From the NCBI RefSeq assembly GCF_002760435.1, contig NZ_AUUU01000051.1, positions 62,001 through 126,000 of the forward strand: 64,000 nucleotides of DNA, in the 5' to 3' direction. This DNA comes from Clostridium sp. LS. GTDB taxonomy: Bacteria; Bacillota; Clostridia; Clostridiales; Clostridiaceae. The position numbers and the translations under genes are program-made. A model generated the notes under the pieces. That model made no database searches and was not told where the DNA came from. It was given only the letters and a program-made list of their open reading frames with translations. Each line of letters starts with the position of its first letter. The first letter of the stretch is position 1. This document shows positions 44,458 to 53,056 of this stretch, piece by piece.

Positions 44458-45900
44458 CTACAAATTATGTTTTATTTTGTTAATTACATTCGTTGTCGAC
44501 TTCCCATCAACAAATTTAATAAGTTCTACTCGTCCACCATTTCCTTGTACAATATCTTTTCCAACAACTTCATCTAACTTATAATCAGCTCCTTTTACAA
44601 GAACATCTGGCTGCACAGCTTTTATAAGTTCATATGGTGTATCATTATCAAAAATAACAACATGATCAACAAAAGATAATGCCGCCAACAACTCAACTCG
44701 ATCATTTTCATTATTAATAGGTCGTTCCTCACCTTTTAGTTTTTTCACAGAAGCATCACTATTTACACCAACAACGAGTATATCCCCCATCGTTGCGGCT
44801 TTTTCCAAATATCTTATATGGCCGATATGCAAAATATCAAAACAACCATTTGTAAATACAATTTTCTTATCAGGATTGCGTTTTTTGATTAAATATGCGT
44901 CTTGAAAAGCTGTTTGTTTATGCATGCTTTCATGTTTATCAGCATGTTCTATTATATATCTCTCAACTTCGCTCAAAAGTACAGATGAAGTTCCAACTTT
45001 AGATACTTGAATTCCTGCTGCTATATTAGCCATAAATATAGACTTGTCTATATCCAAACCATTTGCTATACATGTACCAAGATAAGCAATAACTGTATCT
45101 CCTGCACCAGTAACATCATATACTTCTACTGGAGTACTATTGACTTTACTATATTCTCCCAGCGTGTTTACTAATATCATTCCTTGATCTCCGCATGTTG
45201 TTAGAACATATTGGACACTACATCTATCACAGAGCATTTTAGAAGCTTCAACAATTTCAGGAAGAGTCTTGGCTGGCATACCAGTCAAATCTCCCACTTC
45301 TTTAAGATTTGGTTTTAAAAGAAATGCTCCATTATATTTTTCAATTCTTGGATCTTTAACATCTACAATAACTTTAATATTATTCTTCTTTGCTAATTTG
45401 ATCACATTCTGTGTAAAAGAGTATGTAAGTAAACCCTTCATGTAATCAGATAAAATAATTAAATCATACTCAAATATTTTAATTTTTAATTTTTCAATTA
45501 ACTCAATTTCTTCATTCTTAGAAATATCATTGGTGTTTTCTATATCAAACCTTAATAGCTGCTGATGATTTGAAGTCAAAAATCTAGTTTTCACAGTTGT
45601 ATTTCTTGACTCAGATAAAAGTATTAAACTAGAATCTATTTTATTTTCTTCTAACATTTTTAGGAATGCTTTTCCATATGAGTCCACACCAATAATTGTC
45701 ATTATAGAAGCAGATTGACCCGCAGCTATTAAATTACCTGCTACATTCGCTGCTCCTCCAAGAGTACTACGTTCCCCGCATTTCAAAAATACTGGAACAG
45801 GTGCCTCAGGTGAAATACGTTTTACATCTCCTTTATAATATGTATCAAGCATTACATCACCTATTACTAAAATATTTTTCTTTTTCAATTCTGTATACAT
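44458..45900 (-). CDS. hldE: Bifunctional heptose 7-phosphate kinase / heptose 1-phosphate adenylyltransferase
   Basis: 480 aa with two domains. Residues 1-320 are a PfkB/ribokinase-type kinase (ISPEAPVPVF, GGAANVAGN at 48-56, VTGAGDTV with the catalytic Asp268). Residues 345-480 are a cytidylyltransferase-like domain (TNGCFDILHIGHIRYL with HIGH at 358-361, then GVNSDASVKKLKGEERP). This is the full-length HldE fusion of Gram-negative bacteria. It phosphorylates heptose 7-phosphate at C1 and, after GmhB, makes ADP-heptose. Ribosome binding site GAGGAGG. Confidence 0.94.
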   Translation of the reverse strand: MYTELKKKNILVIGDVMLDTYYKGDVKRISPEAPVPVFLKCGERSTLGGAANVAGNLIAAGQSASIMTIIGVDSYGKAFLKMLEENKIDSSLILLSESRNTTVKTRFLTSNHQQLLRFDIENTNDISKNEEIELIEKLKIKIFEYDLIILSDYMKGLLTYSFTQNVIKLAKKNNIKVIVDVKDPRIEKYNGAFLLKPNLKEVGDLTGMPAKTLPEIVEASKMLCDRCSVQYVLTTCGDQGMILVNTLGEYSKVNSTPVEVYDVTGAGDTVIAYLGTCIANGLDIDKSIFMANIAAGIQVSKVGTSSVLLSEVERYIIEHADKHESMHKQTAFQDAYLIKKRNPDKKIVFTNGCFDILHIGHIRYLEKAATMGDILVVGVNSDASVKKLKGEERPINNENDRVELLAALSFVDHVVIFDNDTPYELIKAVQPDVLVKGADYKLDEVVGKDIVQGNGGRVELIKFVDGKSTTNVINKIKHNL

Positions 45901-45914
45901 TTTGACCTCCTCAT

Positions 45915-47099
45915 TTATATATACTTCATTACCCTATTCCAAACTTGATCAACAGTAATATGCTCTATACACATAATTGATTTTCCTAACTTAATTTTGT
46001 TAATACACTCTATATTACCAAATCCATATTTATCACTGCGTCTACGACACCCAAAACACTCCTTAGGTTCACAAATTACGCAATCTGGAATATATTGTCC
46101 CTCGAATATTTCATCTAATTGATATGGGTAGATCAAATTGTAATCCATCCCTCCAAGAATACAAATAGATGGCGTATTTGTTGCTGCCGCAATGTGTATT
46201 GAGGCACTATCACACCCAACAAGAAGCTTTGCATTGAGTATCAACTCAATCCACTCTTTAAATCCCGTCTTACAAAGTAAATTAATTACTTTTTTACGAT
46301 TAATAACATTACTCATTAACGATTCAAGTTTATCATTTGCAACATTTGTTCCACATAAATAAATAAAATATCCCTTATCAACCAATTTATTTATAATATT
46401 TGCATAATTAGATAATTCCCATTCTTTTTCATATCTTGAAGAAACAGGTGCTATGACGCAGTAAGGTTCCTTTGTATTTATAGTTTTTTCATTTGTTTTA
46501 ATAGAAATCTGCGGCATATGAGCCAAGATATGTTCTTCACTGAAGTAATTAATTACTTCAGTCATTGCTTTAATAATTGTGCAATTCTCAGAAACCTGTA
46601 TTCTATTATTATATGCTAATGAATAAATTACACTTTTTAAAATACTTTGGATTTTAATTGGATAATCTAACGTATATTTATGCGTCCCCTTAATATTCAT
46701 CGAAACAATGGCTGCTGAAATAGACTTTTGTGGTGCAATGACATAATCATATTTTTTTAAAAGAATTAATTTATTTGATTCGTTAAAGTATTTATAATCA
46801 CTACAATACCTGCTTAAATCTAGCTCAACTATATCAGCATTAATTTCTATCCCACATGCGTATATAAATTTAATAACTACTGGCTTAAATATAAATGTTA
46901 CTTTATATCCTTTATTTGCTGGAAAAACTTCAATGTATCTCTTCATTGAATCTAAAAAACATACTACATCTCCAATAATTCCTGAAAACACAACTATAAC
47001 TTCTTTATTAATATTATTGGTTTTTGAGAAAAAGAATCTATTATAAAACCCTTTAAACAAGCTAATCAAAATGATTAAGATTTTATTTACTGTATTCAT
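45915..47099 (-). CDS. Glycosyltransferase family 9 (heptosyltransferase-like)
   Basis: About 394 aa. VVFSGIIGDVVCFLDSMKRY, VIAPVSSRYEKEWELSNYA and GCDSASIHIAAATNTPSICILGG match the GT9 acceptor and donor signatures (Asp and His of the D-S-A-S-I-H motif). An N-terminal hydrophobic stretch (ILIILISLFKGFYNRFFF) may help membrane association. A Cys-rich tail (CVICEPKECFGCRRR) resembles that of the other GT9 protein at 41223. The ATG at 47099 is preferred to an upstream GTG at 47108. It is a second likely heptose transferase. Confidence 0.82.
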   Translation of the reverse strand: MNTVNKILIILISLFKGFYNRFFFSKTNNINKEVIVVFSGIIGDVVCFLDSMKRYIEVFPANKGYKVTFIFKPVVIKFIYACGIEINADIVELDLSRYCSDYKYFNESNKLILLKKYDYVIAPQKSISAAIVSMNIKGTHKYTLDYPIKIQSILKSVIYSLAYNNRIQVSENCTIIKAMTEVINYFSEEHILAHMPQISIKTNEKTINTKEPYCVIAPVSSRYEKEWELSNYANIINKLVDKGYFIYLCGTNVANDKLESLMSNVINRKKVINLLCKTGFKEWIELILNAKLLVGCDSASIHIAAATNTPSICILGGMDYNLIYPYQLDEIFEGQYIPDCVICEPKECFGCRRRSDKYGFGNIECINKIKLGKSIMCIEHITVDQVWNRVMKYI

Positions 47100-47200
47100 A
47101 ATCAGCACCAGCTCCTTAACTAATTTTTTAAAGACAAAGCACTAATAATTACAAGTAATCTTATCTGCTACTCTAAAATAGTATGAATAAGACAAATTAA

Positions 47201-48325
47201 TTAAGTTAACAATTTCAAATTTTCAACAAGTCCAATATAGTAATTTTCAAGTCCTTTTGCAGCAACTTTAATATTATATCCGGCATCGGTCATTTCTTGA
47301 TATGTGTTTTCACGAGGATATTGTTTAGAGTCTATAGCAGTTTCAGCCCATTTCTTTGCTCCAACATCTAATGGAAGCCTAAAAGTAGTAGGAAGTATAC
47401 GGGCTTCATCAGTAACTGTGTTTGAATATATAAAAGGCAGCCCAGCCGACTGTGCTTCAATACCAGTTCCCGGTACTCCTTCATATAATGACGGTAAAAT
47501 AAACACATCCATCGCCTGATATAAATTCGATGCATCACTTCTACGCCCTAAAAATAATACATGCTCTGTCAATCCAAGTTTGTTTACTTTTTTAAGTACA
47601 TCATCCATAAGTTCACCATCACCTGCTAACAATAATACTGCATTTGAATCCATACTATGTATTTCTTTAAATACATCAATAAGAAACATGTGATTTTTTT
47701 GAGGAACAAACCTACCTAAATGGCCAACAACGAATTTTCCTACAACTCCAAGTTCCTTGCGTATTTTATTGCGTCTTTCTTCATTATAGATAAACTGTTC
47801 AATATCTCTTGCTACAGGCAAATAATACATATCATATTTTTCAAAGCACCCCTTTCCAAAAAGCCACTCTCCACCAAAATGCGAACTTGCGGCTAAATGA
47901 GTTGGATACATCATAGAAAATGGCCTTAGCGAATATTTAATTATATTTTTTAGGTACTCACCTTTTCCTGCCGTCGTATGACAATGTGCAATTCTAATTG
48001 GCACTTGTGCCGATTTTGCTGCCCAAAGCGGAAAAACACATAAAGTGCTTGTATGAGCATGAACAATCTTATATTCATTATCTCTAAACAACTTTACTAA
48101 AGCTTTATGATATCTTATCGGTTTTTGATAAGGTGGTACAATTATTACCCTCCCACCCATAGATTCAATTTCTTCCGTTGGAGTTGCTCCAGAATCTTCA
48201 TCAATAATGAAATCAAATTGAATTTTAGATTTATCTATGCTACGATAGCAATTTAAAACTAATGTCTCCACACCATAGTTAATCCATTTTCCAATAACAA
48301 CTCCTACTCGAATCGGCTTATTCAT
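47201..48325 (-). CDS. Glycosyltransferase family 4
   Basis: 374-aa GT-B glycosyltransferase. N-terminus VGVVIGKWINYGVETLVLNCYRS, then IVHAHTSTLCVFPLWAAK; donor domain GHLGRFVPQKNHMFLIDVF and LPSLYEGVPGTGIEAQSAG (EX7E). The pattern resembles the EpsF/CapH-like GT4 enzymes of Gram-positive capsule loci. Two bases downstream of glf with a GGAGGAG ribosome binding site. Specificity unknown. Confidence 0.92.
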   Translation of the reverse strand: MNKPIRVGVVIGKWINYGVETLVLNCYRSIDKSKIQFDFIIDEDSGATPTEEIESMGGRVIIVPPYQKPIRYHKALVKLFRDNEYKIVHAHTSTLCVFPLWAAKSAQVPIRIAHCHTTAGKGEYLKNIIKYSLRPFSMMYPTHLAASSHFGGEWLFGKGCFEKYDMYYLPVARDIEQFIYNEERRNKIRKELGVVGKFVVGHLGRFVPQKNHMFLIDVFKEIHSMDSNAVLLLAGDGELMDDVLKKVNKLGLTEHVLFLGRRSDASNLYQAMDVFILPSLYEGVPGTGIEAQSAGLPFIYSNTVTDEARILPTTFRLPLDVGAKKWAETAIDSKQYPRENTYQEMTDAGYNIKVAAKGLENYYIGLVENLKLLT

Positions 48326-48327
48326 TA

Positions 48328-49443
48328 CTATTTCTCCTCCAATTCTTTTCTTACACAGTTTAAGGCTTCTACAACTACATTGTGCATATCAAAATATTTG
48401 AACATACCAAGCCGCCCGCCAAATATAACTTTGCTCTCTCTCTTGGCAAGCCCTTTATATTGATAATAAAGTGCGTTATTCTTGTCATCATTTACTGGAT
48501 AATATGGTTCATCACCACATTTCCAAGTAATAGGATATTCCCTCGTAATAACAGTCTTCTTATTCGGCTTACCTTTTTGACACATAAACTCAAAATGCTT
48601 ATGTTCAATAATTCGAGTATAAGGCACCTCATATTCAGTGTAATTAACTACAGCATTTCCTTGATAATTCTCACAGTCTATAATCTCAGTTTCAAATCTC
48701 AATGATCTATACTCCAATTCTCCAAAACAATAATTATAGAATTCATCTATCATACCAGTAAAAACTACCTTATTAGCTAAATTCATAAGCTTTTCCCGAC
48801 ATGAAAAGAAATCAGTATTTAGTTTAACTTCTATGCCATCAAGCATTTTCTCAATAATTTTTGTATATCCTCCAATAGGAATGCCTTGGTAAATATCATT
48901 AAAATAATTATTATCGTAAACAAATCTAACAGGAAGACGATTGATAATGAAGCTTGGAAGTTCAGTTGCTCTACGTCCCCATTGTTTTTCTGTGTAGCCT
49001 TTTACTAGCTTTTCATAGATGTCGTTACCTACTAAAGATATAGCTTGTTCTTCAAGATTCTGTGGTTCTCCCTTTATTGAAGACCTCTGTCTATCAATTA
49101 TTTCTTTCGCTTCTTCTGGTTTCATTACCCCCCACATTTTATAAAAAGTATTCATATTAAAAGGCATGTTGTAAAGCTCTTCCTTATAACGGGCAATTGG
49201 ACTATTAGTATATGTGTTAAATTCTACGAACTTTTGCATATAGTCCCATACTTCTTTGTTACTTGTATGGAAGATATGAGCACCGTATTTGTGAACTTGA
49301 ATCCCTTCAACTTCTTCAGTATATATATTTCCACCAATGTGAGATCTTTTTTCAATAACTAAGATACTTTTACCAGCCATTTTCGCTTCATGTGCAAATA
49401 TAGAACCAAATAATCCTGAACCAACTATTAGATAATCATACAT
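48328..49443 (-). CDS. glf: UDP-galactopyranose mutase
   Basis: Flavoenzyme of 371 aa that interconverts UDP-galactopyranose and UDP-galactofuranose. FAD-binding VGSGLFGSIFA (7-17), EKRSHIGGNIY, the histidine loop YGAHIFHT (53-60), the YTEKQWGR motif and the RYPITWK-like REYPITWKCGDEPYYP region are Glf signatures. It is the first gene after the LoaP leader, so the locus A polymer very probably contains galactofuranose. No dedicated galactofuranosyltransferase is recognised. Confidence 0.95.
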   Translation of the reverse strand: MYDYLIVGSGLFGSIFAHEAKMAGKSILVIEKRSHIGGNIYTEEVEGIQVHKYGAHIFHTSNKEVWDYMQKFVEFNTYTNSPIARYKEELYNMPFNMNTFYKMWGVMKPEEAKEIIDRQRSSIKGEPQNLEEQAISLVGNDIYEKLVKGYTEKQWGRRATELPSFIINRLPVRFVYDNNYFNDIYQGIPIGGYTKIIEKMLDGIEVKLNTDFFSCREKLMNLANKVVFTGMIDEFYNYCFGELEYRSLRFETEIIDCENYQGNAVVNYTEYEVPYTRIIEHKHFEFMCQKGKPNKKTVITREYPITWKCGDEPYYPVNDDKNNALYYQYKGLAKRESKVIFGGRLGMFKYFDMHNVVVEALNCVRKELEEK

Positions 49444-49671
49444 GACGTAATCCTCCCTTACAAATTTCTACCTCAAATCCTTTCCTAACTTTTAAATAAA
49501 TCACCTCTGCAGCCTTCATATATTCTCATCTCCCGCCAAATTAATACACCTAAGTACTTTCTTACCATTTAAAGCATAGCTTCGCCCATTCACATAACAC
49601 AAGTTATGCTACAAAACAATCCGCTATGACATCTTAATCTTTCCATGAGGCCGAAACACCCAAAGTCCGAT
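49444..49671 (-). promoter_or_regulatory. Structured leader between loaP and the polysaccharide operon
   Basis: 228 bases between the loaP stop and glf. Read on the minus strand it holds a hairpin (49608-49593, cataac / gttatg with a 4-base loop). A second possible pairing (agcata at 49610-49605 with tatgct at 49578-49573) cannot coexist with the first. Further downstream is GGCGGGAG (49537-49530), one base different from the RfaH ops core. Specialised NusG paralogs such as LoaP load at leader RNA or DNA elements, so this is the probable antitermination site (inference). Confidence 0.5.
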
Positions 49672-50196
49672 TTAGATTTTGTCCACTAATTCAATGCCAA
49701 GTTCAACTATTCTTTCTTCATTCATAAAGCTAAGATTTACCTTTGCTCTGCCTTTTCTAAAATCTAATTTTCTTATTTGACCTTCCATTCCTGATAAAGG
49801 ACCTGCAACTATTCTTATTTCATCATTTTCTTTATATAATTTAGAAATTCCTATATTACTTTCCTCATTGCCTAAAAGCTTCTTTAAAGTTATTAATTCT
49901 TTTTCATCTACAGCTAAGACTTCGTTATCATCTCTTAGTAATTTGATTATCCCGGGAATTTTTTTTAATTTATAATATACTTCTATATTCATACTAGCTT
50001 TCATCAAAATATAACCCGGGAATAATTTTCTTCTTATAACTCTCCATTTTCCACTTTTTCTTTCTTTAAGTTCTCTTGTGGGAACAATGAATCGATGCCC
50101 ATCTCCCATTTCCTTTTCAAGTATTTCTTTAATTTTTTCCTCTTGATTGGTATTTACAAATAGTGCATACCAAGCATCATTTTTTTGAAAATACAA
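49672..50196 (-). CDS. loaP: LoaP-type NusG paralog, processive antiterminator
   Basis: 174 aa. An NGN domain (WYALFVNTNQEEKIKEIL, VPTRELKERKSGKW, KLFPGYILMKASM, PGIIKLL) is followed by a C-terminal KOW domain (IRIVAGPLSGMEGQIRKLDF, KGRAKVNLSF). The RELKERKSG...LFPGY pattern is typical of LoaP proteins, which let RNA polymerase read through terminators in long polysaccharide or antibiotic operons of Firmicutes. It has a TTG start with AGAGGTGG six bases upstream; no ATG is available in frame. It is the first gene of the locus A transcript, followed by a 228-base leader. Confidence 0.88.
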   Translation of the reverse strand: MYFQKNDAWYALFVNTNQEEKIKEILEKEMGDGHRFIVPTRELKERKSGKWRVIRRKLFPGYILMKASMNIEVYYKLKKIPGIIKLLRDDNEVLAVDEKELITLKKLLGNEESNIGISKLYKENDEIRIVAGPLSGMEGQIRKLDFRKGRAKVNLSFMNEERIVELGIELVDKI

Positions 50197-50228
50197 TTAT
50201 ATCCACCTCTTTATCCTTTGAAATACAT

Positions 50229-50271
50229 CAATTGTCTATTTAATATCATTGGATAATATTTCAAACAATTG
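50229..50271 (-). promoter_or_regulatory. Hairpin in the loaP 5' leader
   Basis: Outer arms caattgt / acaattg and inner arms aatatcat / ataatatt, separated by unpaired bases, form a two-part stem ending about 16 bases before the loaP ribosome binding site. No U-tract follows, so it is not an ordinary terminator. It may control loaP expression. Confidence 0.35.
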
Positions 50272-50395
50272 GATTAATAATGGTTATTTTTATTTTTTAC
50301 TCACTTAAATTTCTTTGTATACAATAATAAAATATAAAATTATTTATATTCACTTAATACAATCACCTGTTATTAATCATATTGCGCTATTTGTA

Positions 50396-50423
50396 ATTTT
50401 ATTCCATATAATAATCATGTAAA
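50396..50423 (-). promoter_or_regulatory. Candidate sigma-A promoter for loaP and the locus A operon
   Basis: On the minus strand TTTACA and TAAAAT are separated by 16 bases, giving a leader of about 190 bases before loaP. AT-rich context, so moderate support only. Confidence 0.35.
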
Positions 50424-50485
50424 TTCAGAATTTCATTATGTAAACATTATCATTGTTGCTATACCAAGAAAAAAATTTAGACATG

Positions 50486-50536
50486 AAAATAGAGTAAGTA
50501 TTTACTCAAATATACTGTAAATACTTACTCTATTTT
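50486..50536 (-). terminator. Terminator of the PhzF gene
   Basis: Perfect 18-19-base arms (aaatagagtaagtattta and its complement) around a 13-base loop. The right arm reaches the first base of the PhzF stop codon, so the stem starts right after translation ends. Confidence 0.8.
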
Positions 50537-51321
50537 TAATTTGTTATATATATATCACCTTTAAAAAACAACCTAGCCTTCCCAGATATCTTAACCTTAT
50601 CTCCAGCATTTTCGCAATTTAAAACTCCACCTCTTGTAGATAATTGATGCGCAATCATTTTGTTCTTTCCAAGAACCTTAGACCAATATGGAACTAAGGT
50701 GCAGTGAGCTGAACCTGTTACTGGATCTTCTGGTATTCCGCATGAAGGAGCAAAATACCTTGAAACGAAATCTGAACTTTCTCCTTTAGCAGTGACTATA
50801 ATTCCAAAGGCATCAATTAATTTCAATTCCTCTAAATCGGGCTTTAAATCTCGTATATCCTTCTCATTATCGTACACTACCATAATATCTCTTGAAATAT
50901 AAACTTCTTTTGGTTCTTTTCCTAATCCTTTTATTAATTGATGTGTTATCTCAGTTTTAGTACCTTCCCTCTTTGGGAATTCCATGATCATATTTTCTCC
51001 ATCTTTTTCTACAGTCAAAATTCCGCTCTTTGTTTGAAATTTCACTGTATTCTTAGGATAATTTAGAATTTCAAATATCACATAAGCAGTAGCAAGGGTT
51101 CCATGTCCACATAAATCTATTTCCTCTTCTGGCGTAAACCACCTTAATTCACATAGATCATTTTTAATTACGCAAAAAGCAGTTTCTGATAAATTATTTT
51201 CATTTGCAATATCTTGCATTAATTTTTCATCTATCCACTCTTCTAATACACATATAGCTGCGGGATTTCCTTTAAAAATCTCTTCAGTAAATGCATCCAC
51301 CTGATACATTGGAATTATCAT
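50536..51321 (-). CDS. PhzF-family isomerase/epimerase-like protein
   Basis: 261 aa from the ATG at 51321 (GAGGTGA seven bases upstream; the frame extends to 51330). GNPAAICVL, the catalytic-Glu motif NNLSETAFC, LCGHGTLATAY and PEDPVTGSAHCTLVPYW are the diagnostic PhzF/diaminopimelate-epimerase-fold motifs. Family members are mostly of unknown substrate; no phenazine genes are nearby, so the name should not be taken as function. It lies 10 bases downstream of the DUF554 gene. Confidence 0.9.
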   Translation of the reverse strand: MIIPMYQVDAFTEEIFKGNPAAICVLEEWIDEKLMQDIANENNLSETAFCVIKNDLCELRWFTPEEEIDLCGHGTLATAYVIFEILNYPKNTVKFQTKSGILTVEKDGENMIMEFPKREGTKTEITHQLIKGLGKEPKEVYISRDIMVVYDNEKDIRDLKPDLEELKLIDAFGIIVTAKGESSDFVSRYFAPSCGIPEDPVTGSAHCTLVPYWSKVLGKNKMIAHQLSTRGGVLNCENAGDKVKISGKARLFFKGDIYITN

Positions 51322-51331
51322 ATATTTCACC

Positions 51332-52027
51332 TCATTTAATTAATCCATATATAATAGGTATAAATATAGCAGGAAGTAAATTTGCCACTTTAATCTTAGT
51401 TACTCCAAGCATATTAAATCCTAATCCTACAATTAAAAGACTTCCGACTGCTGACATATTGCTTATTATTGCTTCCGTTAATATTGTTGAAAGGCATCCA
51501 GCTAAAAGAGTGATACTCCCTTGATAAATTAAAATTGCAACAGAAGATAACATTACACCTACTCCAAGAGATGAGGCAAATATTATTGATGACACTCCAT
51601 CTAGAATAGATTTTGCAAAAAGAGTTGTATGCTCACCTCTAAGTCCGCTCTCAAGGGACCCTACTACAGCCATTGCTCCAACGCAAAATAATAAACTTGA
51701 AGTTACAAAACCTTCTGATATAGATATTTTTTCATTTGAAGTATGATTTTTTTTACCATTTATTTTCTTTTCTATCATATCTCCTAAATCATTTAATTTT
51801 TTATCAAAATCAATTATCTCTCCAACTAATGCGCCTATTGCTATACAAATTATAATTTGAAGTGTGTCTTGACCCTTTAGTACTCCTGATATACCTATAT
51901 ATAATACGCATAGTGCTAATCCATGCATTATAGTTGAACTAATTTTTTCAGTAAGTTTTCCTTTTACAATTAATCCTACTAAACAACCGCCTATTATAGC
52001 TAACGAATTAACTATTGTCCCTAGCAT
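51332..52027 (-). CDS. DUF554 family membrane protein
   Basis: 231 aa with about 6-7 hydrophobic segments. LGTIVNSLAIIGGCLVGLIVKGKL at the N-terminus, ALCVLYIGISGVLKG, GALVGEIIDFDKKLNDLGD and FCVGAMAVVGSLESGLRGEH, LAKSILDG are the DUF554 (YdfK-like) signatures. It may be a transporter-type protein; the substrate is unknown. Strong ribosome binding site GGGGGATG. First gene of a two-gene unit with the PhzF gene. Confidence 0.9.
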   Translation of the reverse strand: MLGTIVNSLAIIGGCLVGLIVKGKLTEKISSTIMHGLALCVLYIGISGVLKGQDTLQIIICIAIGALVGEIIDFDKKLNDLGDMIEKKINGKKNHTSNEKISISEGFVTSSLLFCVGAMAVVGSLESGLRGEHTTLFAKSILDGVSSIIFASSLGVGVMLSSVAILIYQGSITLLAGCLSTILTEAIISNMSAVGSLLIVGLGFNMLGVTKIKVANLLPAIFIPIIYGLIK

Positions 52028-52367
52028 CTTTCATCCCCCAGTTTCTATTTATTTTATTCTGATTAATTATAACACATAAAATTTATTATCTCTAATTTTC
52101 AATTGATTAAATTATTAATTTATGTAATACCTTTTTTATTTACCATAATATACAACGTGTCAAATCATTCATCTTGAGCAAACTAATTGTGAAATCAGTA
52201 ACAAAAATCCCTTAAAATTATATCTTACTATATGTGACTATAATTGTAGTGCTGATTTTATTTACATATTTTTATATATGCTATATCTATTATCAGACTA
52301 AATTAGGTCAGAAATGTATAACTTCCAATCTTAATCATGCTTCACTTGATAGGAGATGATATTTGTA
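52028..52367. other. Divergent promoter region between DUF554 and rpsD
   Basis: 340 bases without a gene. Plus-strand promoter candidate at 52261-52288. No S4-type leader pseudoknot or riboswitch was recognised. Confidence 0.4.
52261..52288 (+). promoter_or_regulatory. Candidate promoter of the extra S4 gene
   Basis: TTTACA (52261-52266) followed 15 bases later by TATATC, about 80 bases before the start codon. Spacing is on the short side. Confidence 0.3.
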
Positions 52368-52964
52368 ATGGCAAGAATGAGAGAACCTAGATTTAAATTA
52401 TGTAGAAGATTAGGACTAAATGTTAGTGGACATCCTAAAGCTATGAAAAGAGCCAATAATGGCAGTGCTAGAAATGCTAAAAAATTATCAGCTTATGGTA
52501 CTCAATTATTAGAAAAGCAGCGTCTTAGAGCCTATTATGGAGTAATGGAAAAACAATTTGCATCATATGTCAAGAAAGCATTAAAAGATAAAGAGCCAAC
52601 TGGTTATTCTTTAATAAAAAGATTAGAATGTAGACTTGATAATTTAGTTTATAGATTAGGCTTTGCAACTTCAATAGCTCAAGCACGTCAAATGGTAGTA
52701 CATGGACATTTTTTGGTTAATGATAAAAAGGTAAACATTCCTTCTTTTGATGTAAATATCGGGGATACTATTGCTCTAAAAGAAAAATCTCAACACAATG
52801 AGTTGTTTAGAGATACTTTTTTATCGAATATTCTTAATGTGTATCCTTACTTGAGTAAGAATGAAAATGACTTTTCCGGCACTCTATTAAGATATCCATT
52901 AAGAGAAGAAGTTCCAATTGAGATTAATGATTCACTAATAGTAGAATTTTATTCCAAACTTTAA
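52368..52964 (+). CDS. rpsD: Ribosomal protein S4, zinc-free paralog
   Basis: 198 aa. [20 protein letters not shown], then the S4 core [26 protein letters not shown] and [16 protein letters not shown] (S4 RNA-binding domain). It lacks the Cys-x2-Cys zinc motif near the N-terminus, so it is the C-minus form. The Met at 52368 is chosen; the earlier ATG at 52356 directly abuts GGAG. It stands alone, far from the alpha operon where clostridial rpsD normally lies, so it is probably a second copy, perhaps used when zinc is scarce (inference from the known C+/C- paralog pattern of other ribosomal proteins). Confidence 0.93.
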   Translation: MARMREPRFKLCRRLGLNVSGHPKAMKRANNGSARNAKKLSAYGTQLLEKQRLRAYYGVMEKQFASYVKKALKDKEPTGYSLIKRLECRLDNLVYRLGFATSIAQARQMVVHGHFLVNDKKVNIPSFDVNIGDTIALKEKSQHNELFRDTFLSNILNVYPYLSKNENDFSGTLLRYPLREEVPIEINDSLIVEFYSKL

Positions 52965-53056
52965 TTTAAAAACATTAAATAATAAAAGATAATAAATTAA
53001 TTATAGTAATTTTAAAAATTAAATTATATGTAATTATTGAGAGGAGGAATATATCA

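Larger units (their letters stand above)
50197..50535. other. Promoter region and 5' leader of loaP
   Basis: 339 bases without a gene. It contains the terminator of the PhzF gene at the right end, a candidate promoter at 50396-50423, and a hairpin at 50229-50271 just before the loaP ribosome binding site. Confidence 0.45.

Noticed and set aside
42333-45900. Heptose genes as evidence of a Gram-negative organism
   Set aside because: No lipid A or Kdo genes are present, and the rest of the window (LCP, CpsC/D, LoaP, Rel, DTD, hemZ order) is Firmicutes.
50536-51321. Phenazine biosynthesis
   Set aside because: Only a PhzF-family protein is present; none of the other phz genes are nearby.
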